From Pectobacterium brasiliense (GTDB taxonomy: Bacteria > Pseudomonadota > Gammaproteobacteria > Enterobacterales > Enterobacteriaceae), in assembly GCF_013449685.1 (NCBI RefSeq), contig NZ_JACDSF010000027.1, positions 30,704 to 78,032 on the forward strand: DNA of 47,329 nt, given 5' to 3'. Position numbers and translations under genes: made by a program. This document shows positions 1 through 10,219 of the stretch, in pieces; the first letter of the stretch is position 1; each line of letters opens with the position of its first letter. The notes below the pieces were generated by a model. That model had not been told where the DNA came from and did not search any database. It worked only from the letters and a program-made list of their open reading frames with translations.

Positions 1-16
1 GAATTATTTAGGGTAT
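1..16. repeat. Truncated end of a dispersed palindromic repeat
   Basis: The first 16 bases are the exact reverse complement of positions 31305-31320, which form one end of a repeat element of about 200 bp. The window therefore begins at the terminus of a second copy, most of which lies outside. Confidence 0.6.
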
Positions 17-207
17 AGCGCATGACTCGTCAGGCATCAAACGACAGGGACGGGGTGCGAAAGCGTCACTTTTTTCCCACAAGTCGAACCATTTCGGGCA
101 AAAGTGGACGGATTTGCAGGACATATTGCCCCTGATGGCGTGTCTTTATGACAATTAACTTAATGTTATAAAAAGAAATTTTTCACCGTGCCGATTTCAG
201 TTTCCGC

Positions 208-236
208 TTTACATCATACCTTGCGCTAAATATAGT
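208..236 (+). promoter_or_regulatory. Putative sigma70 promoter of the gsi operon
   Basis: TTTACA at 208-213 and TATAGT at 231-236 are separated by 17 bp, close to the sigma70 consensus. Transcription would start near 243 and leave a leader of about 70 nt before gsiA. The rest of 17-310 is AT-rich and I see no gene in it. A second AT-rich TATAAA lies at 167-172 but has no good -35 partner. Confidence 0.5.
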
Positions 237-310
237 CGAAAATCGCTGATAATTTGTCCCTGACCGCGTTGCGCTGATTCCAGCCGCATTTATATGGAGA
301 TTCGCCGTTC

Positions 311-2212
311 ATGTCGCCCACACAGGATCATTATGCCTCGCTGTCTTCCCCTGTTCCGGGGCTGATTTTGCCTGAAAAACGGGTGGTGGAGGTGCGCAAC
401 CTGAGCGTCTATTTTGAGCAGCAGGGGCAGCGGACAGATGCGGTGCGTAATTTGACGTTCTCTGTCGATCGGGGCGAGACGCTGGCTATCGTCGGAGAAT
501 CGGGATCGGGTAAGTCGGTAACGTCGCTGGCGCTGATGCGGCTGGTTGAACATGCGGGCGGCGTGATTCATCAGGGCGACATGCTATTTCGCCGTCGCGA
601 TGGGCAGGTGCTGGATATCCGCGGTGCCCGTCAGCGTGCGATGCGCGTATTGCGTGGGGCGGATCTGGCGATGATTTTCCAGGAGCCGATGACGTCGCTG
701 AATCCGGTTTTTCCCGTCGGCGAACAAATTGCCGAGTCGATTCGTTTGCACCAGGGGATGGACAGACGCGCCGCGCGGGCAGAAACCTTGCGTATGCTGG
801 ATCTGGTCAGAATACCGGAAGCGCGCAACGTGCTGGATCGCTATCCCCACCAGTTGTCTGGCGGTATGCGCCAACGGGTGATGATTGCGATGGCGCTCTC
901 CTGCAAGCCGTCGCTGCTGATTGCCGATGAACCGACGACCGCGCTGGATGTCACCATTCAGGCGCAAATTCTGCAGCTTATTCGTGTGCTACAGCGTGAA
1001 ATGGAAATGGCCGTGATTTTTATCACCCATGACATGGGCGTGGTGGCGGAAATGGCCGAGCGCGTACTGGTTATGCACCGTGGGGAAAGCGTCGAAGCGG
1101 GGAGCGTTGGGCAGATCTTTACTGCACCGCAGCATCCGTATACGCAGGGGCTGTTGGCGGCGGTACCGGCATTAGGGTCTATGCGCGGCCAACCGTTCCC
1201 GGAAAAATTTCCGCTGCTGGATCAACACTCGGGGCGTATTGCGGACAACGACCCGCAGGATACTGTTCCCGCGCAGTCAGAACCGATCTTACAGGTGAGC
1301 AATCTGGTGACGCGTTTTCCCATTCGCAGTGGTTTATTGAACCGCGTGACCCGACAAGTGCATGCGGTGGAAAACGTCAGCTTCGATCTCTGGCCGGGGG
1401 AAACGCTTTCGCTGGTCGGTGAATCGGGATGCGGCAAGTCCACCACCAGCCGTGCGTTGCTCCAGCTAGTTGAAAGCCAGAAGGGCGAGATTACCTTTAA
1501 TGGTCAGCGAATCCATCAACTGAAAGGGGCGGCGTTACAACACCTGCGGCGTGATATTCAGCTGATTTTTCAGGATCCCTATGCGTCGCTGGATCCCCGT
1601 CTGACGGTCGGTTTCTCCATTATGGAACCGCTGCTGGTGCACAACATTTGCCGTCGGCAGGAAGCGGAAAAACGCGTTGAGTGGCTGTTGTCGCGCGTAG
1701 GGCTGGAGCCGGAACACGCTCGCCGCTATCCGCATGAATTTTCCGGCGGCCAGCGCCAGCGCGTTTGCATCGCCAGAGCGCTGGCGCTGAACCCGAAAGT
1801 CGTGATTGCGGATGAAGCGGTATCCGCGCTGGACGTGTCGATTCAGGCACAAATCATCAACCTGATGCTGGAACTGCAACGTGAATTCGGCATCGCGTTC
1901 TTGTTTATTTCACATGATATGGCGGTGGTTGAGCGTATTAGCCATCGCGTGGCGGTGATGTACATGGGACAAATTGTCGAGATTGGCTCGCGGCAAGATG
2001 TCTTCGAGCGCCCTCGGCACCCTTATACCCGCAAGCTGATGTCGGCAGTACCGGTTGCCGATCCCTCATGCCGCCAGCGTGAGCAGGTGCTGCTGGTTGA
2101 CGAAATACCCAGCCCGATTCGGGCGCTTGGCAACGAGCCGATCACGGCGCCTCTGGTGCAGGTAGGTGAGCGACATTTTGTTGCACACCATCCGATAGCC
2201 GGCGCTTACTGA
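311..2212 (+). CDS. gsiA: Glutathione ABC transporter, duplicated ATP-binding protein GsiA
   Basis: ATPase that powers import of glutathione across the inner membrane with GsiB, GsiC and GsiD. At 633 aa it is close to E. coli GsiA (623 aa) and holds two full nucleotide-binding domains. Domain one has Walker A GESGSGKS (62-69), a Q-loop at MIFQEP (121-126), signature LSGGMRQRV (182-190) and Walker B LLIADEP (202-208). Domain two has Walker A GESGCGKS (370-377), signature FSGGQRQRV (477-485) and [12 protein letters not shown] (497-508). The HPYT-containing tail after each domain is typical of the oligopeptide/dipeptide ATPase family. The ATG at 311 follows GGAGA with a spacer of about 10 nt. 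First gene of the operon. The glutathione assignment rests on similarity and gene order; a related peptide substrate is possible. Confidence 0.93.
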   Translation: MSPTQDHYASLSSPVPGLILPEKRVVEVRNLSVYFEQQGQRTDAVRNLTFSVDRGETLAIVGESGSGKSVTSLALMRLVEHAGGVIHQGDMLFRRRDGQVLDIRGARQRAMRVLRGADLAMIFQEPMTSLNPVFPVGEQIAESIRLHQGMDRRAARAETLRMLDLVRIPEARNVLDRYPHQLSGGMRQRVMIAMALSCKPSLLIADEPTTALDVTIQAQILQLIRVLQREMEMAVIFITHDMGVVAEMAERVLVMHRGESVEAGSVGQIFTAPQHPYTQGLLAAVPALGSMRGQPFPEKFPLLDQHSGRIADNDPQDTVPAQSEPILQVSNLVTRFPIRSGLLNRVTRQVHAVENVSFDLWPGETLSLVGESGCGKSTTSRALLQLVESQKGEITFNGQRIHQLKGAALQHLRRDIQLIFQDPYASLDPRLTVGFSIMEPLLVHNICRRQEAEKRVEWLLSRVGLEPEHARRYPHEFSGGQRQRVCIARALALNPKVVIADEAVSALDVSIQAQIINLMLELQREFGIAFLFISHDMAVVERISHRVAVMYMGQIVEIGSRQDVFERPRHPYTRKLMSAVPVADPSCRQREQVLLVDEIPSPIRALGNEPITAPLVQVGERHFVAHHPIAGAY

Positions 2213-2237
2213 CAGGGATTCACAAGGAGAACGTAGC

Positions 2238-3782
2238 ATGAGCGTAATGACGATAAAACGGGGCTGGTTAGTCGCCGCAGGGGTAACCGCTGCCATGGCG
2301 GCTTCACCCGTCTGGGCAGCCAAAGATGCGGTTATCGCCGTGGGTTCCACTTTTACCAGTCTGGATCCGTACGATGCCAACGATTCGCTATCGCAGACGG
2401 TAGCGAAGTCCTTCTATCAGGGGTTATTTGGCTTCGACAAAGAGATGAAGCTGGTGAACGTGCTGGCGGACAGCTATGACGTGAGTCCGGATGGCCTGAC
2501 GTATACCGTTAAGCTGCATCCTGGCGTCAAATTTCACGATGGATCGGCGTTTAACGCCGCTGCAGTGAAAGTGAATCTGGATCGCGCCAGTAATCCAGAC
2601 AACCGCTTGAAGCGATATAACCTGTTCAAGATGATCGAAAAAACCGACGTGGTTGACGATCTGACGGTAAAAATTACATTGAAGACGCCATTCTCGGCGT
2701 TCGTTAACAATCTGGCGCATCCGGCGGCGGTGATGATTTCTCCGGCGGCATTAAAGCAGTACGGCAAGGATATTGGCTTCCATCCGGTAGGCACCGGCCC
2801 GTACCGTTTTGTGGCCTGGAATCAGACCGATTTTGTCAAAGTCGAGAAATTCAGCGGCTACTGGAAGGCGGGTTTGCCGAAGCTGGACAGCATTACCTGG
2901 CGTCCGGTCGTGGATAACAACACGCGCGCGGCACTGCTGCAAACCGGCGAAGCACAGTTCGCTTATCCCATCCCGTTCGAGCAGGCCAAGGTGTTGGAGA
3001 AAAATGACAAGCTGGCGCTGGTGGCGTCGCCGTCAATTCTGCACCGTTACATCAGCATGAACGTGACGCAGAAACCGTTTGATAACCCGAAAGTCCGGCA
3101 GGCGCTGAACTACGCGATCAACAAAGAGGCGCTGATTAAAGTCGCGTTCTCCGGCTATGCGACGCCCGCCGAAGGGCCACTGCCGGGCAGCATTGATTAT
3201 TCAGTAAAATACCAGCCGTGGCCTTACGATCCGGCGAAGGCGCGTGAGCTGCTGAAAGAAGCGGGCTATCCTGACGGCTTCAGCACCACGCTCTGGTCGT
3301 CGCATAACCACAGTACGGCGCAGAAAGTCTTGCAGTTCACACAGCAACAGCTGGCGCAGGTCGGCGTGAAAGTGCAGGTGACCGCCATGGATGCAGGGCA
3401 GCGCGCGGCGGAAGTGGAAGGTAAAGGCGTGAAAGAAACGGGTGTTCGCCTATTCTACACCGGCTGGTCAGCGTCGACGGGTGAGGCGGATTGGGCGCTG
3501 TCGCCGCTGTTTGCGACGGCTTCCTGGCCACCCGTGCAGTTCAACACGGCGTTTTACAGCAACCCACAGGTTGATGCGGATCTGGCGAATGCGCTGAAAA
3601 CCACGGATCGGACGGAAAAACAGAAACTGTATCAGGATGCACAGGACAAAATCTGGGCAGATGCGCCGTGGATTTTCCTGGCGACAGAGCGTTTAGTCTC
3701 GGCCAACAGCAAAAAACTGACCGGGTTTTACGTGATGCCGGATACCTTGTTCAGTTTTGAAGAGGCCGACCTGAAGGAATAA
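2238..3782 (+). CDS. gsiB: Glutathione-binding periplasmic protein GsiB
   Basis: Solute-binding protein of the family 5 extracellular (DppA/OppA-like) class that delivers glutathione to GsiC/GsiD. It has 514 aa, against 512 in E. coli. The N-terminus is a type I signal peptide: a basic start, a hydrophobic stretch and probable cleavage after SPVWA (about residue 27). The family 5 core is visible in YQGLFGFD and in the [11 protein letters not shown] segment. ATG 2238 follows AAGGAG at 2224-2229 with a good spacer. It lies 25 nt after gsiA. A 9-bp hairpin follows its stop and may protect the gsiB part of the transcript, as is common for binding-protein genes that must be made in excess. Confidence 0.93.
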   Translation: MSVMTIKRGWLVAAGVTAAMAASPVWAAKDAVIAVGSTFTSLDPYDANDSLSQTVAKSFYQGLFGFDKEMKLVNVLADSYDVSPDGLTYTVKLHPGVKFHDGSAFNAAAVKVNLDRASNPDNRLKRYNLFKMIEKTDVVDDLTVKITLKTPFSAFVNNLAHPAAVMISPAALKQYGKDIGFHPVGTGPYRFVAWNQTDFVKVEKFSGYWKAGLPKLDSITWRPVVDNNTRAALLQTGEAQFAYPIPFEQAKVLEKNDKLALVASPSILHRYISMNVTQKPFDNPKVRQALNYAINKEALIKVAFSGYATPAEGPLPGSIDYSVKYQPWPYDPAKARELLKEAGYPDGFSTTLWSSHNHSTAQKVLQFTQQQLAQVGVKVQVTAMDAGQRAAEVEGKGVKETGVRLFYTGWSASTGEADWALSPLFATASWPPVQFNTAFYSNPQVDADLANALKTTDRTEKQKLYQDAQDKIWADAPWIFLATERLVSANSKKLTGFYVMPDTLFSFEEADLKE

Positions 3783-3809
3783 TTCACCGCAAAAGAATGA
3801 CCAGGGAGT

Positions 3810-3831
3810 CGGGTGGCCGTAAGGCTGCCCG
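3810..3831 (+). other. Intercistronic GNRA-capped hairpin after gsiB
   Basis: CGGGUGGCC (3810-3818), loop GUAA (3819-3822) and GGCUGCCCG (3823-3831) form a continuous 9-bp stem with two internal G-U pairs and a GNRA tetraloop. It lies 28 nt after the gsiB stop and has no U-tract, so it looks like an mRNA stability or attenuation element rather than a terminator. Confidence 0.5.
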
Positions 3832-3870
3832 CGGTGGTCAACACACGTTCACTTATAGGGAGTCCGACGC

Positions 3871-3897
3871 ATGTCTGTGGAAAACTGTTCATGCTGA
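3871..3897 (+). CDS. Possible eight-codon leader peptide overlapping gsiC
   Basis: ATG at 3871 has an excellent Shine-Dalgarno (AGGGAG, 3857-3862, 8-nt spacer) and opens a frame reading MSVENCSC, then TGA at 3895-3897. That stop overlaps the gsiC ATG at 3891, which itself has only a weak GGAA. The layout suggests translational coupling of a short Cys-containing peptide to the permease gene. It may be chance; no homologue can be checked here. Confidence 0.35.
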   Translation: MSVENCSC

Positions 3898-4811
3898 ATT
3901 ATTTTATTAAACGACTACTGGGACTGATTCCCACGCTCCTGATTGTGATGGTGCTGGTGTTCCTGTTCGTTCATCTGTTACCCGGCGATCCGGCGCGTTT
4001 AGCTGCCGGGCGGGAAGCGGATGCTGCCGTTATTGAGATGGTCCGGCAGGATTTGGGGTTGGATAAACCGCTGCCGCACCAGTTCTGGCACTTCTTTACC
4101 AATATCCTGAAAGGGGACTTTGGCACATCGATAGTCTCGAAACGACCGGTTACCGAAGAGATTGCCATGCGCTTTATGCCGACGTTTTGGCTGACGGTGT
4201 GCAGCATGGTGTGGGCCGTAATTTTTGGCATGGCGATCGGTATCGTGTCTGCCGTGTGGCGCAACGGCTGGCCGGACAGAATCGGGATGACGCTGGCGGT
4301 CTCCGGTCTCTCTTTCCCTGCGTTTGCGCTCGGCATGCTGTTAATGCAGGTCTTTTCTGTTGAATTGGGATGGCTGCCGACGGTGGGGGCAGACACCTGG
4401 CTGCACTATATTTTGCCCTCGTTGACGCTGGGTGCAGCGGTCGCAGCAGTGATGGCGCGGTTTACCCGTGCGTCGTTTGTTGATGTCTTGCAAGAAGATT
4501 ATATGCGTACGGCGCGGGCAAAGGGCGTGCGCGAATCGCTGGTGGTGGTGAAGCACGGGCTGCGCAATGCGCTGATTCCGGTGGTTACGATGATGGGGCT
4601 GCAATTTGGTTTCTTGCTCGGCGGCTCAATCGTCGTGGAGAAGGTCTTCAACTGGCCGGGGCTAGGACGGCTGCTGGTGGATGCGGTGGAGATGCGCGAC
4701 TATCCGGTGATTCAGGCAGAGGTGCTGCTGTTTTCGCTGGAGTTTATTCTGATCAATCTGCTGGTGGATATGCTGTATGCCGCGATTAACCCAGCCATTC
4801 GTTATAAATAA
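3891..4811 (+). CDS. gsiC: Glutathione ABC transporter permease GsiC
   Basis: Inner-membrane permease, 306 aa, the same length as E. coli GsiC when started at ATG 3891 ([12 protein letters not shown]). The reading frame stays open back to 3813, but those extra residues lack family similarity and a membrane character. It belongs to the DppB/OppB-like BPD transporter family. The N-terminal transmembrane helix is followed by the LLPGDPAR motif. The C-terminal half carries the coupling loop [12 protein letters not shown] and several membrane segments. It partners GsiD as a heterodimer. Its own ribosome site is weak and the short reading frame at 3871-3897 ends across its start, so translation may be coupled. 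Confidence 0.93.
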   Translation: MLNYFIKRLLGLIPTLLIVMVLVFLFVHLLPGDPARLAAGREADAAVIEMVRQDLGLDKPLPHQFWHFFTNILKGDFGTSIVSKRPVTEEIAMRFMPTFWLTVCSMVWAVIFGMAIGIVSAVWRNGWPDRIGMTLAVSGLSFPAFALGMLLMQVFSVELGWLPTVGADTWLHYILPSLTLGAAVAAVMARFTRASFVDVLQEDYMRTARAKGVRESLVVVKHGLRNALIPVVTMMGLQFGFLLGGSIVVEKVFNWPGLGRLLVDAVEMRDYPVIQAEVLLFSLEFILINLLVDMLYAAINPAIRYK

Positions 4812-4820
4812 GGAAAGGGA

Positions 4821-5726
4821 ATGAGACACTGGCGACGTAACGCTATGCTGGCGACGCTCCCTGTCATTAGGGATAAATCGGTTCGTACGCCGTGGCGTGA
4901 ATTCTGGCGGCGCTTTCTTCGGCAACATGTCGCGGTCATTGCAGGCGTGTTTGTGCTACTGCTGATTGCGATCGCGTTTCTGGCACCGTACCTGATCCCC
5001 TATGATGCCGAGACCTATTTCGATTATGAACGCCTGAATGAAGGCCCGTCGGCGGCACACTGGCTGGGGGTGGATTCATTAGGACGTGATATTTTCAGCC
5101 GGATCCTGATGGGGACGCGTATCTCGCTGGCGGCGGGCATTCTTTCGGTGCTGGTCGGGATGATTATCGGCACGACACTCGGTCTGGTGGCGGGCTACTA
5201 CGAAGGGTGGGCGGACAGGATCATCATGCGCCTCTGCGATGTGCTGTTTGCCTTCCCCGGTATTCTGCTGGCGATTGCCGTTGTGGCGATGATGGGCAGT
5301 GGGATGGCGAATGTGATTGTTGCTGTCGCGATTTTCAGCATTCCGGCTTTCGCCCGTCTGGTGCGCGGCAATACGCTGGTGCTGAAGCAACTTACCTATA
5401 TTGAATCGGCCCGCAGCATTGGTGCCAGCGACCGGACGATCCTCTTTCGGCATATTCTGCCCGGCTCGGTGTCTTCCATCGTGGTGTTTTTCTCGATGCG
5501 CATTGGGATGTCGATCATCACGGCAGCCAGCCTGTCATTTCTGGGGTTGGGTGCACAGCCGCCGATGCCGGAGTGGGGTGCGATGCTGAATGAAGCGCGG
5601 TCGGATATGGTGATTGCCCCGCACGTCGCGATCTTCCCTAGTCTGGCGATCTTTCTGACGGTCCTGGCGTTTAATTTGCTGGGTGACGGTTTGCGCGATG
5701 CGCTCGACCCAAAATTGAAAAGCTGA
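4821..5726 (+). CDS. gsiD: Glutathione ABC transporter permease GsiD
   Basis: Second inner-membrane permease of the glutathione importer, 301 aa (E. coli 303 aa), DppC/OppC-like. It shows the family N-terminus with a basic [11 protein letters not shown] segment before the first helix, the [15 protein letters not shown] motif after it, and a coupling loop at [13 protein letters not shown] 4821 lies 9 nt after the gsiC stop and is preceded by AAGGAAAGG. It is the last gene of gsiABCD. A hairpin follows at 5751-5770, but its T-tract is on the other strand, so it mainly serves maeA. Confidence 0.93.
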   Translation: MRHWRRNAMLATLPVIRDKSVRTPWREFWRRFLRQHVAVIAGVFVLLLIAIAFLAPYLIPYDAETYFDYERLNEGPSAAHWLGVDSLGRDIFSRILMGTRISLAAGILSVLVGMIIGTTLGLVAGYYEGWADRIIMRLCDVLFAFPGILLAIAVVAMMGSGMANVIVAVAIFSIPAFARLVRGNTLVLKQLTYIESARSIGASDRTILFRHILPGSVSSIVVFFSMRIGMSIITAASLSFLGLGAQPPMPEWGAMLNEARSDMVIAPHVAIFPSLAIFLTVLAFNLLGDGLRDALDPKLKS

Positions 5727-5744
5727 ATAAATAAAAAGCAGTGA

Positions 5745-5770
5745 TAAAAAAGCGCGGCAAGTGCCGCGCT
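5745..5770 (-). terminator. Intrinsic terminator between gsiD and maeA
   Basis: AGCGCGGCA (5751-5759) pairs with TGCCGCGCT (5762-5770). Six A's at 5745-5750 become a U-run when read on the minus strand, so this is a good rho-independent terminator for maeA. It lies about 170 bp beyond the maeA stop, and the interval 5771-5936 holds no gene I can support. On the plus strand it may still slow gsi transcripts. Confidence 0.65.
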
Positions 5771-5936
5771 CAGACCACTGACAAACCTATTTGCCGAACG
5801 AAAACGGGAGTAACGGAATAGAAGAGTAAAGCGTTTGCGCCAAGGATGGCGCAATCCGAGCTTACATGGACGTACTCGTAGCGTCTTTACGATCTATCCG
5901 TTACTGCCGCTTGGCGGCCTTTGCAGCCACACACCA

Positions 5937-7634
5937 TTAGAACGAGGTACGTTTGTAGCTGCGGTACTGCGGTTGCCAGAAGTTGTGCTCAATCGCCTTC
6001 TGCAATGCATCGGCAGAGGTGACGACGGCCACACCTTGCAACTGTGCGGCTTTACCCACATCCAGTGCAATACGCTTGGACACCTGCTGGATATCGGACA
6101 GATCCGGCAGCAGCGCGCCTTCACCGTTATTCGCCAGCGGCGAGCAGTCAGCCAGCGCACGGCTAGCGGCCATCAACATACCGTCAGTGATACGTTTGGC
6201 ACCCGACGCCAGTACACCTAACCCGATACCTGGGAAAATGTAGGAGTTGTTGCACTGGGCGATAGGGAAGATTTTGCCCTGATAGTTAACCGGAGCAAAC
6301 GGGCTGCCGGTTGCGACCAGCGCTGCGCCTTCTGTCCAGCGAATGATATCTTCTGGACGGGCTTCTACGCGGGATGTCGGGTTAGACAGCGGCATCACGA
6401 TAGGACGCGCGCAGTGCTTGTGCATTTCACGGATGATTTCTTCCGTGAACAGACCCGGCTGGCCGGATACACCGATCAGGATGGTCGGCTTGGCATTGCG
6501 TACCACTTCCAACAGTGAAATCGCGTCGCTGTTGCAATCCCAATCAGCCAGCAGTTCACTTTTCTGCACCAGCTTGCTCTGGAAATCGAGCAGGTTCGGC
6601 AGCTTGTCAGTCAGCAGACCGAAGCGGTCTACCATGAAGACGCGTGCGCGTGCTTCTTCTTCGCTCAGCCCTTCAGACTTCATCTGCGCGACGATTTGCT
6701 CAGCGATACCACAACCTGCGGAGCCCGCACCTAGGAAGGCAACGGTCTGATCGCGTAGCTGAGTGCCTGCTGCACGGCTGGCGGCAATCAGGCTGCCGAT
6801 CGCGACGGCGGCGGTGCCCTGAATGTCATCGTTAAAACTACAGATCTCATCACGATAGCGGTTCAGCAGCGGCGTCGCATTTTTCTGTGCGAAGTCTTCA
6901 AACTGCAACAACACGTTCGGCCAGCGGCGTTTAACGGCCTGAATGAATTCGTCAACAAATTCATAGTATTCATCGTCAGTGATACGCGGGTGGCGCCAGC
7001 CCATGTACAGCGGATCGTTCAGGCGCTGCGGGTTGTTGGTGCCGACATCCAGAACGACGGGCAGGGTATAGGCTGGGCTGATACCGCCACACGCGGTGTA
7101 CAGCGACAGCTTACCGATTGGAATCCCCATGCCGCCAATGCCCTGATCGCCCAGACCCAGAATACGCTCACCGTCGGTCACAACGATGACTTTCACGTTC
7201 TGTTTGGTGGCGTTTTGCAGCATATCATCGATATGTGCGCGGTTAGGGTAAGAGATAAACAGGCCACGGGCGCGGCGATAGATATCGGAGAAGTGCTCAC
7301 AGGCTTCGCCAACGGTCGGGGTGTAGATGATAGGCATCATCTCACTGAGGTGACCGTCCAACAGGCGGTAGAACAGGGTTTCGTTGGTATCCTGAATGTT
7401 GCGCAGGTAAACGTGTTTTTCAATATCGTGTTTGAATTCCTGATACTGACGCCAGGCGCGTTCTGCCTGTTCTTCGATGGTTTCGACGGCTTCAGGCAGC
7501 AGACCATGCAGGTTAAAGTTAGCGCGTTCTTCTTCGGTAAACGCGCTGCCTTTATTCAGCAGGGGAAATTCAAGCAAGATTGGGCCAGCGTAGGGAATAT
7601 GGAGAGGACGTTTGCTTTCGTATTCTAATTCCAT
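5937..7634 (-). CDS. maeA: NAD-dependent malic enzyme MaeA
   Basis: Oxidative decarboxylation of L-malate to pyruvate with NAD+, a cytosolic anaplerotic and gluconeogenic step. It has 565 aa, exactly the E. coli MaeA (SfcA) length, with the same N-terminal layout ([20 protein letters not shown]). Visible family features are [13 protein letters not shown], the catalytic-tyrosine segment [12 protein letters not shown], the [20 protein letters not shown] signature, the metal-site segment [22 protein letters not shown], and the nucleotide-binding [13 protein letters not shown]. It ends YKRTSF, like E. coli YRRTSI. It is transcribed away from cdd across a 207-bp gap that includes a hairpin, so it probably has its own promoter, which I cannot place confidently. 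Confidence 0.96.
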   Translation of the reverse strand: MELEYESKRPLHIPYAGPILLEFPLLNKGSAFTEEERANFNLHGLLPEAVETIEEQAERAWRQYQEFKHDIEKHVYLRNIQDTNETLFYRLLDGHLSEMMPIIYTPTVGEACEHFSDIYRRARGLFISYPNRAHIDDMLQNATKQNVKVIVVTDGERILGLGDQGIGGMGIPIGKLSLYTACGGISPAYTLPVVLDVGTNNPQRLNDPLYMGWRHPRITDDEYYEFVDEFIQAVKRRWPNVLLQFEDFAQKNATPLLNRYRDEICSFNDDIQGTAAVAIGSLIAASRAAGTQLRDQTVAFLGAGSAGCGIAEQIVAQMKSEGLSEEEARARVFMVDRFGLLTDKLPNLLDFQSKLVQKSELLADWDCNSDAISLLEVVRNAKPTILIGVSGQPGLFTEEIIREMHKHCARPIVMPLSNPTSRVEARPEDIIRWTEGAALVATGSPFAPVNYQGKIFPIAQCNNSYIFPGIGLGVLASGAKRITDGMLMAASRALADCSPLANNGEGALLPDLSDIQQVSKRIALDVGKAAQLQGVAVVTSADALQKAIEHNFWQPQYRSYKRTSF

Positions 7635-7751
7635 GACTTTTTACTCTCGGATAACAGAAAAAAACTCAGGTGTTGTCGATAAAAACTGTTGCGGATCTTA
7701 AATTACCCAGAGAATATGTACAGAAATTGTTAATTAAAATAGTTACAGATG

Positions 7752-7777
7752 GCTTGCATCTTAGTTGAAATGCAGGC
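7752..7777 (-). terminator. Hairpin between cdd and maeA
   Basis: GCTTGCAT (7752-7759) and ATGCAGGC (7770-7777) form an 8-bp stem with one G-U pair and a 10-nt loop. On the minus strand it lies about 65 nt after the cdd stop. The following bases are only moderately U-rich, so this is at best a weak terminator. Confidence 0.35.
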
Positions 7778-7841
7778 TTTATCGATTCACCTCTCGTTTT
7801 TCACACTTCCCTTTGCTGAAATCCTGCACATCCCTCCGCTG

Positions 7842-8732
7842 TTATTCCTCAATAAAGTGGTGTTCAACGTCGGTGCAGCCCAACTCGGCTAGCATAATTT
7901 GCGAAATAGCCCAGTGGCTGACAACCGCGTTGCGACGTTCAACGACAACGGCGTGTTTCACTGTGCACAGATCTTCCCCAGCAAGGTTCATCAGATTTAA
8001 TGCGGCTTGCAAAGGCGGCAGGCTAGGGTTGAATGCCGCATTTTCTGCGTAGCGCCCGGTATAGGTATTGCCACTTGACGTTTCCAACGCAATGCCGCTA
8101 ATAGCTTTGCTATAGGGAGCATGGCTACGGTTGGCGGCATCCAGCGCCTGACGCGCAAGTGCATTCACATTCTGCAAGGTGGCACCGTGGTTGACGTCAT
8201 CCATCAGTAAGGTATCAATTTGCAGATCGACAGGGCCGAAGGAATCCGGCAGATAGTGGCTGAGTACGGCAGGCTGGCGACCCGGTAGTTGAATACGCAG
8301 CGATGCCGCATTGCGCAATTCGTTCATAAACTGGCGGCAGTGGCCGCATGGCGTGTAGTTCACGGTGACAGCCTGCAATCCCCGCTCATTACGCAGCCAG
8401 GCATGACTGACGGCGCTCTGCTCGGCGTGTACCGTTTGCTGAAGCTGAACGGCACTGAACTCCATGTTGGCACCAAAGTAGAAATTGCCGCTAAGCCCTT
8501 GCGCAATTGCGCCAACCTGAAAATTCGAGATAGGCGCCTGTGCGCAGGCGGCGGCCAGTGGCAATAGCGCAAAGGCCAATGCATCGGTGTCTAACTGGCT
8601 GGCTTCACAGACGGCATTCACCTCGTCCGCGGTTAGCATGGCGGCGAAATCCGGTTTATCGAGCAATGGGCGGATCGCGGCTTGCAGGTTGGCAGGTAAT
8701 TGCTGGAAGGCGTTTTCAAATCGTGGATGCAT
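7842..8732 (-). CDS. cdd: Cytidine deaminase Cdd
   Basis: Zinc enzyme that deaminates cytidine and deoxycytidine to uridine and deoxyuridine in pyrimidine salvage. It has 296 aa (E. coli 294 aa), the long two-domain type. The catalytic HAE motif gives H102 and E104, and PCGHC gives C129 and C132, the same numbers as the E. coli zinc ligands and proton shuttle. The second half is the catalytically dead duplicate typical of enteric Cdd. It lies downstream of yohJK on the minus strand, as in E. coli, but a clear CRP-type promoter in the 171-bp gap suggests independent control. Confidence 0.96.
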   Translation of the reverse strand: MHPRFENAFQQLPANLQAAIRPLLDKPDFAAMLTADEVNAVCEASQLDTDALAFALLPLAAACAQAPISNFQVGAIAQGLSGNFYFGANMEFSAVQLQQTVHAEQSAVSHAWLRNERGLQAVTVNYTPCGHCRQFMNELRNAASLRIQLPGRQPAVLSHYLPDSFGPVDLQIDTLLMDDVNHGATLQNVNALARQALDAANRSHAPYSKAISGIALETSSGNTYTGRYAENAAFNPSLPPLQAALNLMNLAGEDLCTVKHAVVVERRNAVVSHWAISQIMLAELGCTDVEHHFIEE

Positions 8733-8764
8733 AGTGGCTTACTCTTTTTACCCGTCAATGACGT

Positions 8765-8859
8765 CATGTTAGGTAGCAGAGTAGCAATAAATTGTGATCA
8801 AAATCTCTTTATTGAATGAAATGACTGCAAATTAACTACTAAATGCGAGATGTATCTCA
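8765..8859 (-). promoter_or_regulatory. cdd promoter with two CRP-type sites and possible CytR site
   Basis: Two CRP-like palindromes stand 51 bp apart. The proximal one is TGTGA-N6-TCTCT (8793-8808, centre 8800.5). The distal one is TGCGA-N6-TCTCA (8844-8859, centre 8851.5) with A/T-rich flanks. A minus-strand -10 element TAACAT (8770-8765) would put the proximal site near -41.5, the class II position. Between the sites, minus-strand TTTGCAGT and ATTTCATT resemble CytR octamers. The arrangement matches what is known for E. coli cdd (two CRP sites flanking CytR); the CytR part is tentative. Confidence 0.6.
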
Positions 8860-8903
8860 ATTTTATGGCGGGGAGATGCGAGGTACGCACCGCCCCACCA
8901 GAT

Positions 8904-9599
8904 TTAGCCAGCGACGTGCAAGAGGAGAGGAAAGACAAACGGCGCAATCAGCGACGTGATGATCCCGCAGATGACCAGCGCCAGCGAACTGAATGCACCT
9001 TCCTGATAATCAACTTCCGCGCAGCGCGCCGTACCGAGTGCGTGTGAGGCGGTGCCCATCGACAGCCCGCGCGCGGCTTTGGTTTTAATACCGATGCGGT
9101 TGAACAGACTGTGGCCTAAGACTGCACCGAGAATACCGACAAAAATCACGCAGACGGCGCTGATAGCCGGAATCCCGCCAATCGAGCTGGCGACGGCCAT
9201 CGCAATCGGCGTGGTGACGGATTTAGGCAGCACCGAGGCGGCGATTTCTGGCGATGCGCCCATCCACAGCGCCACCAGCGTGCCGGAGATAATGGCAGTC
9301 AGGCTACCGATAAAGCACACACTGATGATCGACTTCCAGCGCGCGCGAATTTGGTGCAGCTGTTCATAAAGCGGGAACGCCAGCGCGACCACCGCCGGTT
9401 GCAGCAAATCGTTAAGGACTTTACTGCCCTGAAAATAGTGCTCGTAGGGAATCTTCAATACCAGCAGCAGCGGAATAATAATCGCCATCGACACCAGCAG
9501 CGGGTTCAACAGGGAAATCCGGGTCAGCACCGCCAGTTTACGCGCGGCGAAAAAGACACTCAGAGTGAGGGGCAGCGACCACCACAAATAGCTGAACAT
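8904..9599 (-). CDS. yohK: LrgB-family inner membrane protein YohK
   Basis: Integral membrane protein of the LrgB/CidB family, 231 aa, the E. coli YohK length. Several hydrophobic helices are visible. The family's conserved segments are present: LLQPAVVALAFPLYEQL, LPKSVTTPIAMAV and MGTASHALGTARC. LrgB proteins work with a small LrgA partner, here YohJ, and are linked to holin-like export or metabolite transport; the enteric function is not settled. Its ATG shares one base with the yohJ stop (TAATG at 9601-9597), so translation is coupled. Confidence 0.93.
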   Translation of the reverse strand: MFSYLWWSLPLTLSVFFAARKLAVLTRISLLNPLLVSMAIIIPLLLVLKIPYEHYFQGSKVLNDLLQPAVVALAFPLYEQLHQIRARWKSIISVCFIGSLTAIISGTLVALWMGASPEIAASVLPKSVTTPIAMAVASSIGGIPAISAVCVIFVGILGAVLGHSLFNRIGIKTKAARGLSMGTASHALGTARCAEVDYQEGAFSSLALVICGIITSLIAPFVFPLLLHVAG

Positions 9600-10006
9600 T
9601 ATTCATTATCCTTCGGCGGCGTGCGATCGCCAGCCACGGCTCGTTCACGCTGCATTATCTGGGTACTGAAACCCACAACCAACATCACAATAAAGGTACT
9701 GATCAGGCAGGAAACGACGATAGGGCCAAACTGTTGGCTGACCAGATCGTAATAATTCATCACGCCGACGCCGATTGGGACGAACAGCAGCGCCATGTGA
9801 CGAATAAGCAGGTGGCAACCTGGTTTTACCCACTGCGCGGGCAGAATTTGCGAAGCGAGAAGGATGAACAAGATCAGCATGCCGATGATACTGCCGGGGA
9901 TAGTCAACGGAAGTAACGCGGATACCGCATTGCCTGCCAGCAGGCAGAGATAAATCAATGCGAAAGCGCGTAAATACTGCCAGCACACGATGAACGTATT
10001 ACGCAT
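9599..10006 (-). CDS. yohJ: LrgA-family inner membrane protein YohJ
   Basis: Small LrgA/CidA-like membrane protein, 135 aa from ATG 10006 ([19 protein letters not shown]). The frame is open 11 codons further upstream, but this start aligns with E. coli YohJ (132 aa) and has AGGA seven nt before it. It has four predicted helices. The motif [17 protein letters not shown] and the segment [16 protein letters not shown] are characteristic of the family. First gene of yohJK. In E. coli the divergent neighbour is dusC; here dusC is 27 kb away and the next gene upstream is bioA. Confidence 0.92.
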   Translation of the reverse strand: MRNTFIVCWQYLRAFALIYLCLLAGNAVSALLPLTIPGSIIGMLILFILLASQILPAQWVKPGCHLLIRHMALLFVPIGVGVMNYYDLVSQQFGPIVVSCLISTFIVMLVVGFSTQIMQRERAVAGDRTPPKDNE

Positions 10007-10156
10007 GGGACATTCCTGATTAGCTGAGGGGATTATCATAACGCTAATGGAATTTACGTGCCACAGCGCACATTGCTAACGTTATGCGGCAAAGCAAGCT
10101 AGGGGATATGGGGTGAATGGCCTGAGGGCGACAGCAAACGTGTCGCACCCAAGCCT

Positions 10157-10219
10157 TTATTGAGCCAAATGTTTTATTGATCCAAATACTTCATTGATCC
10201 AAATAGTCGTTAATCAAAT
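10157..10219. repeat. 17-bp tandem repeats at the 3' end of bioA
   Basis: Three copies of a TTATTGATCCAAAT-like unit start at 10157, 10174 and 10191, an exact 17-bp period. A fourth shortened copy ends at 10219 inside the last bioA codons and stop. Read on the minus strand, the tail of bioA (codons L-F-D-stop) looks like the source unit, copied downstream by slippage. Confidence 0.7.

Noticed and set aside
584-967. Long minus-strand frame inside gsiA
   Set aside because: Shadow of a well-supported gene; arginine/histidine-rich, with no family features or ribosome site.
3813-3890. N-terminal extension of gsiC
   Set aside because: The 26 extra codons lie over an intercistronic hairpin and are not similar to the permease family; the 3891 start gives the exact family length.
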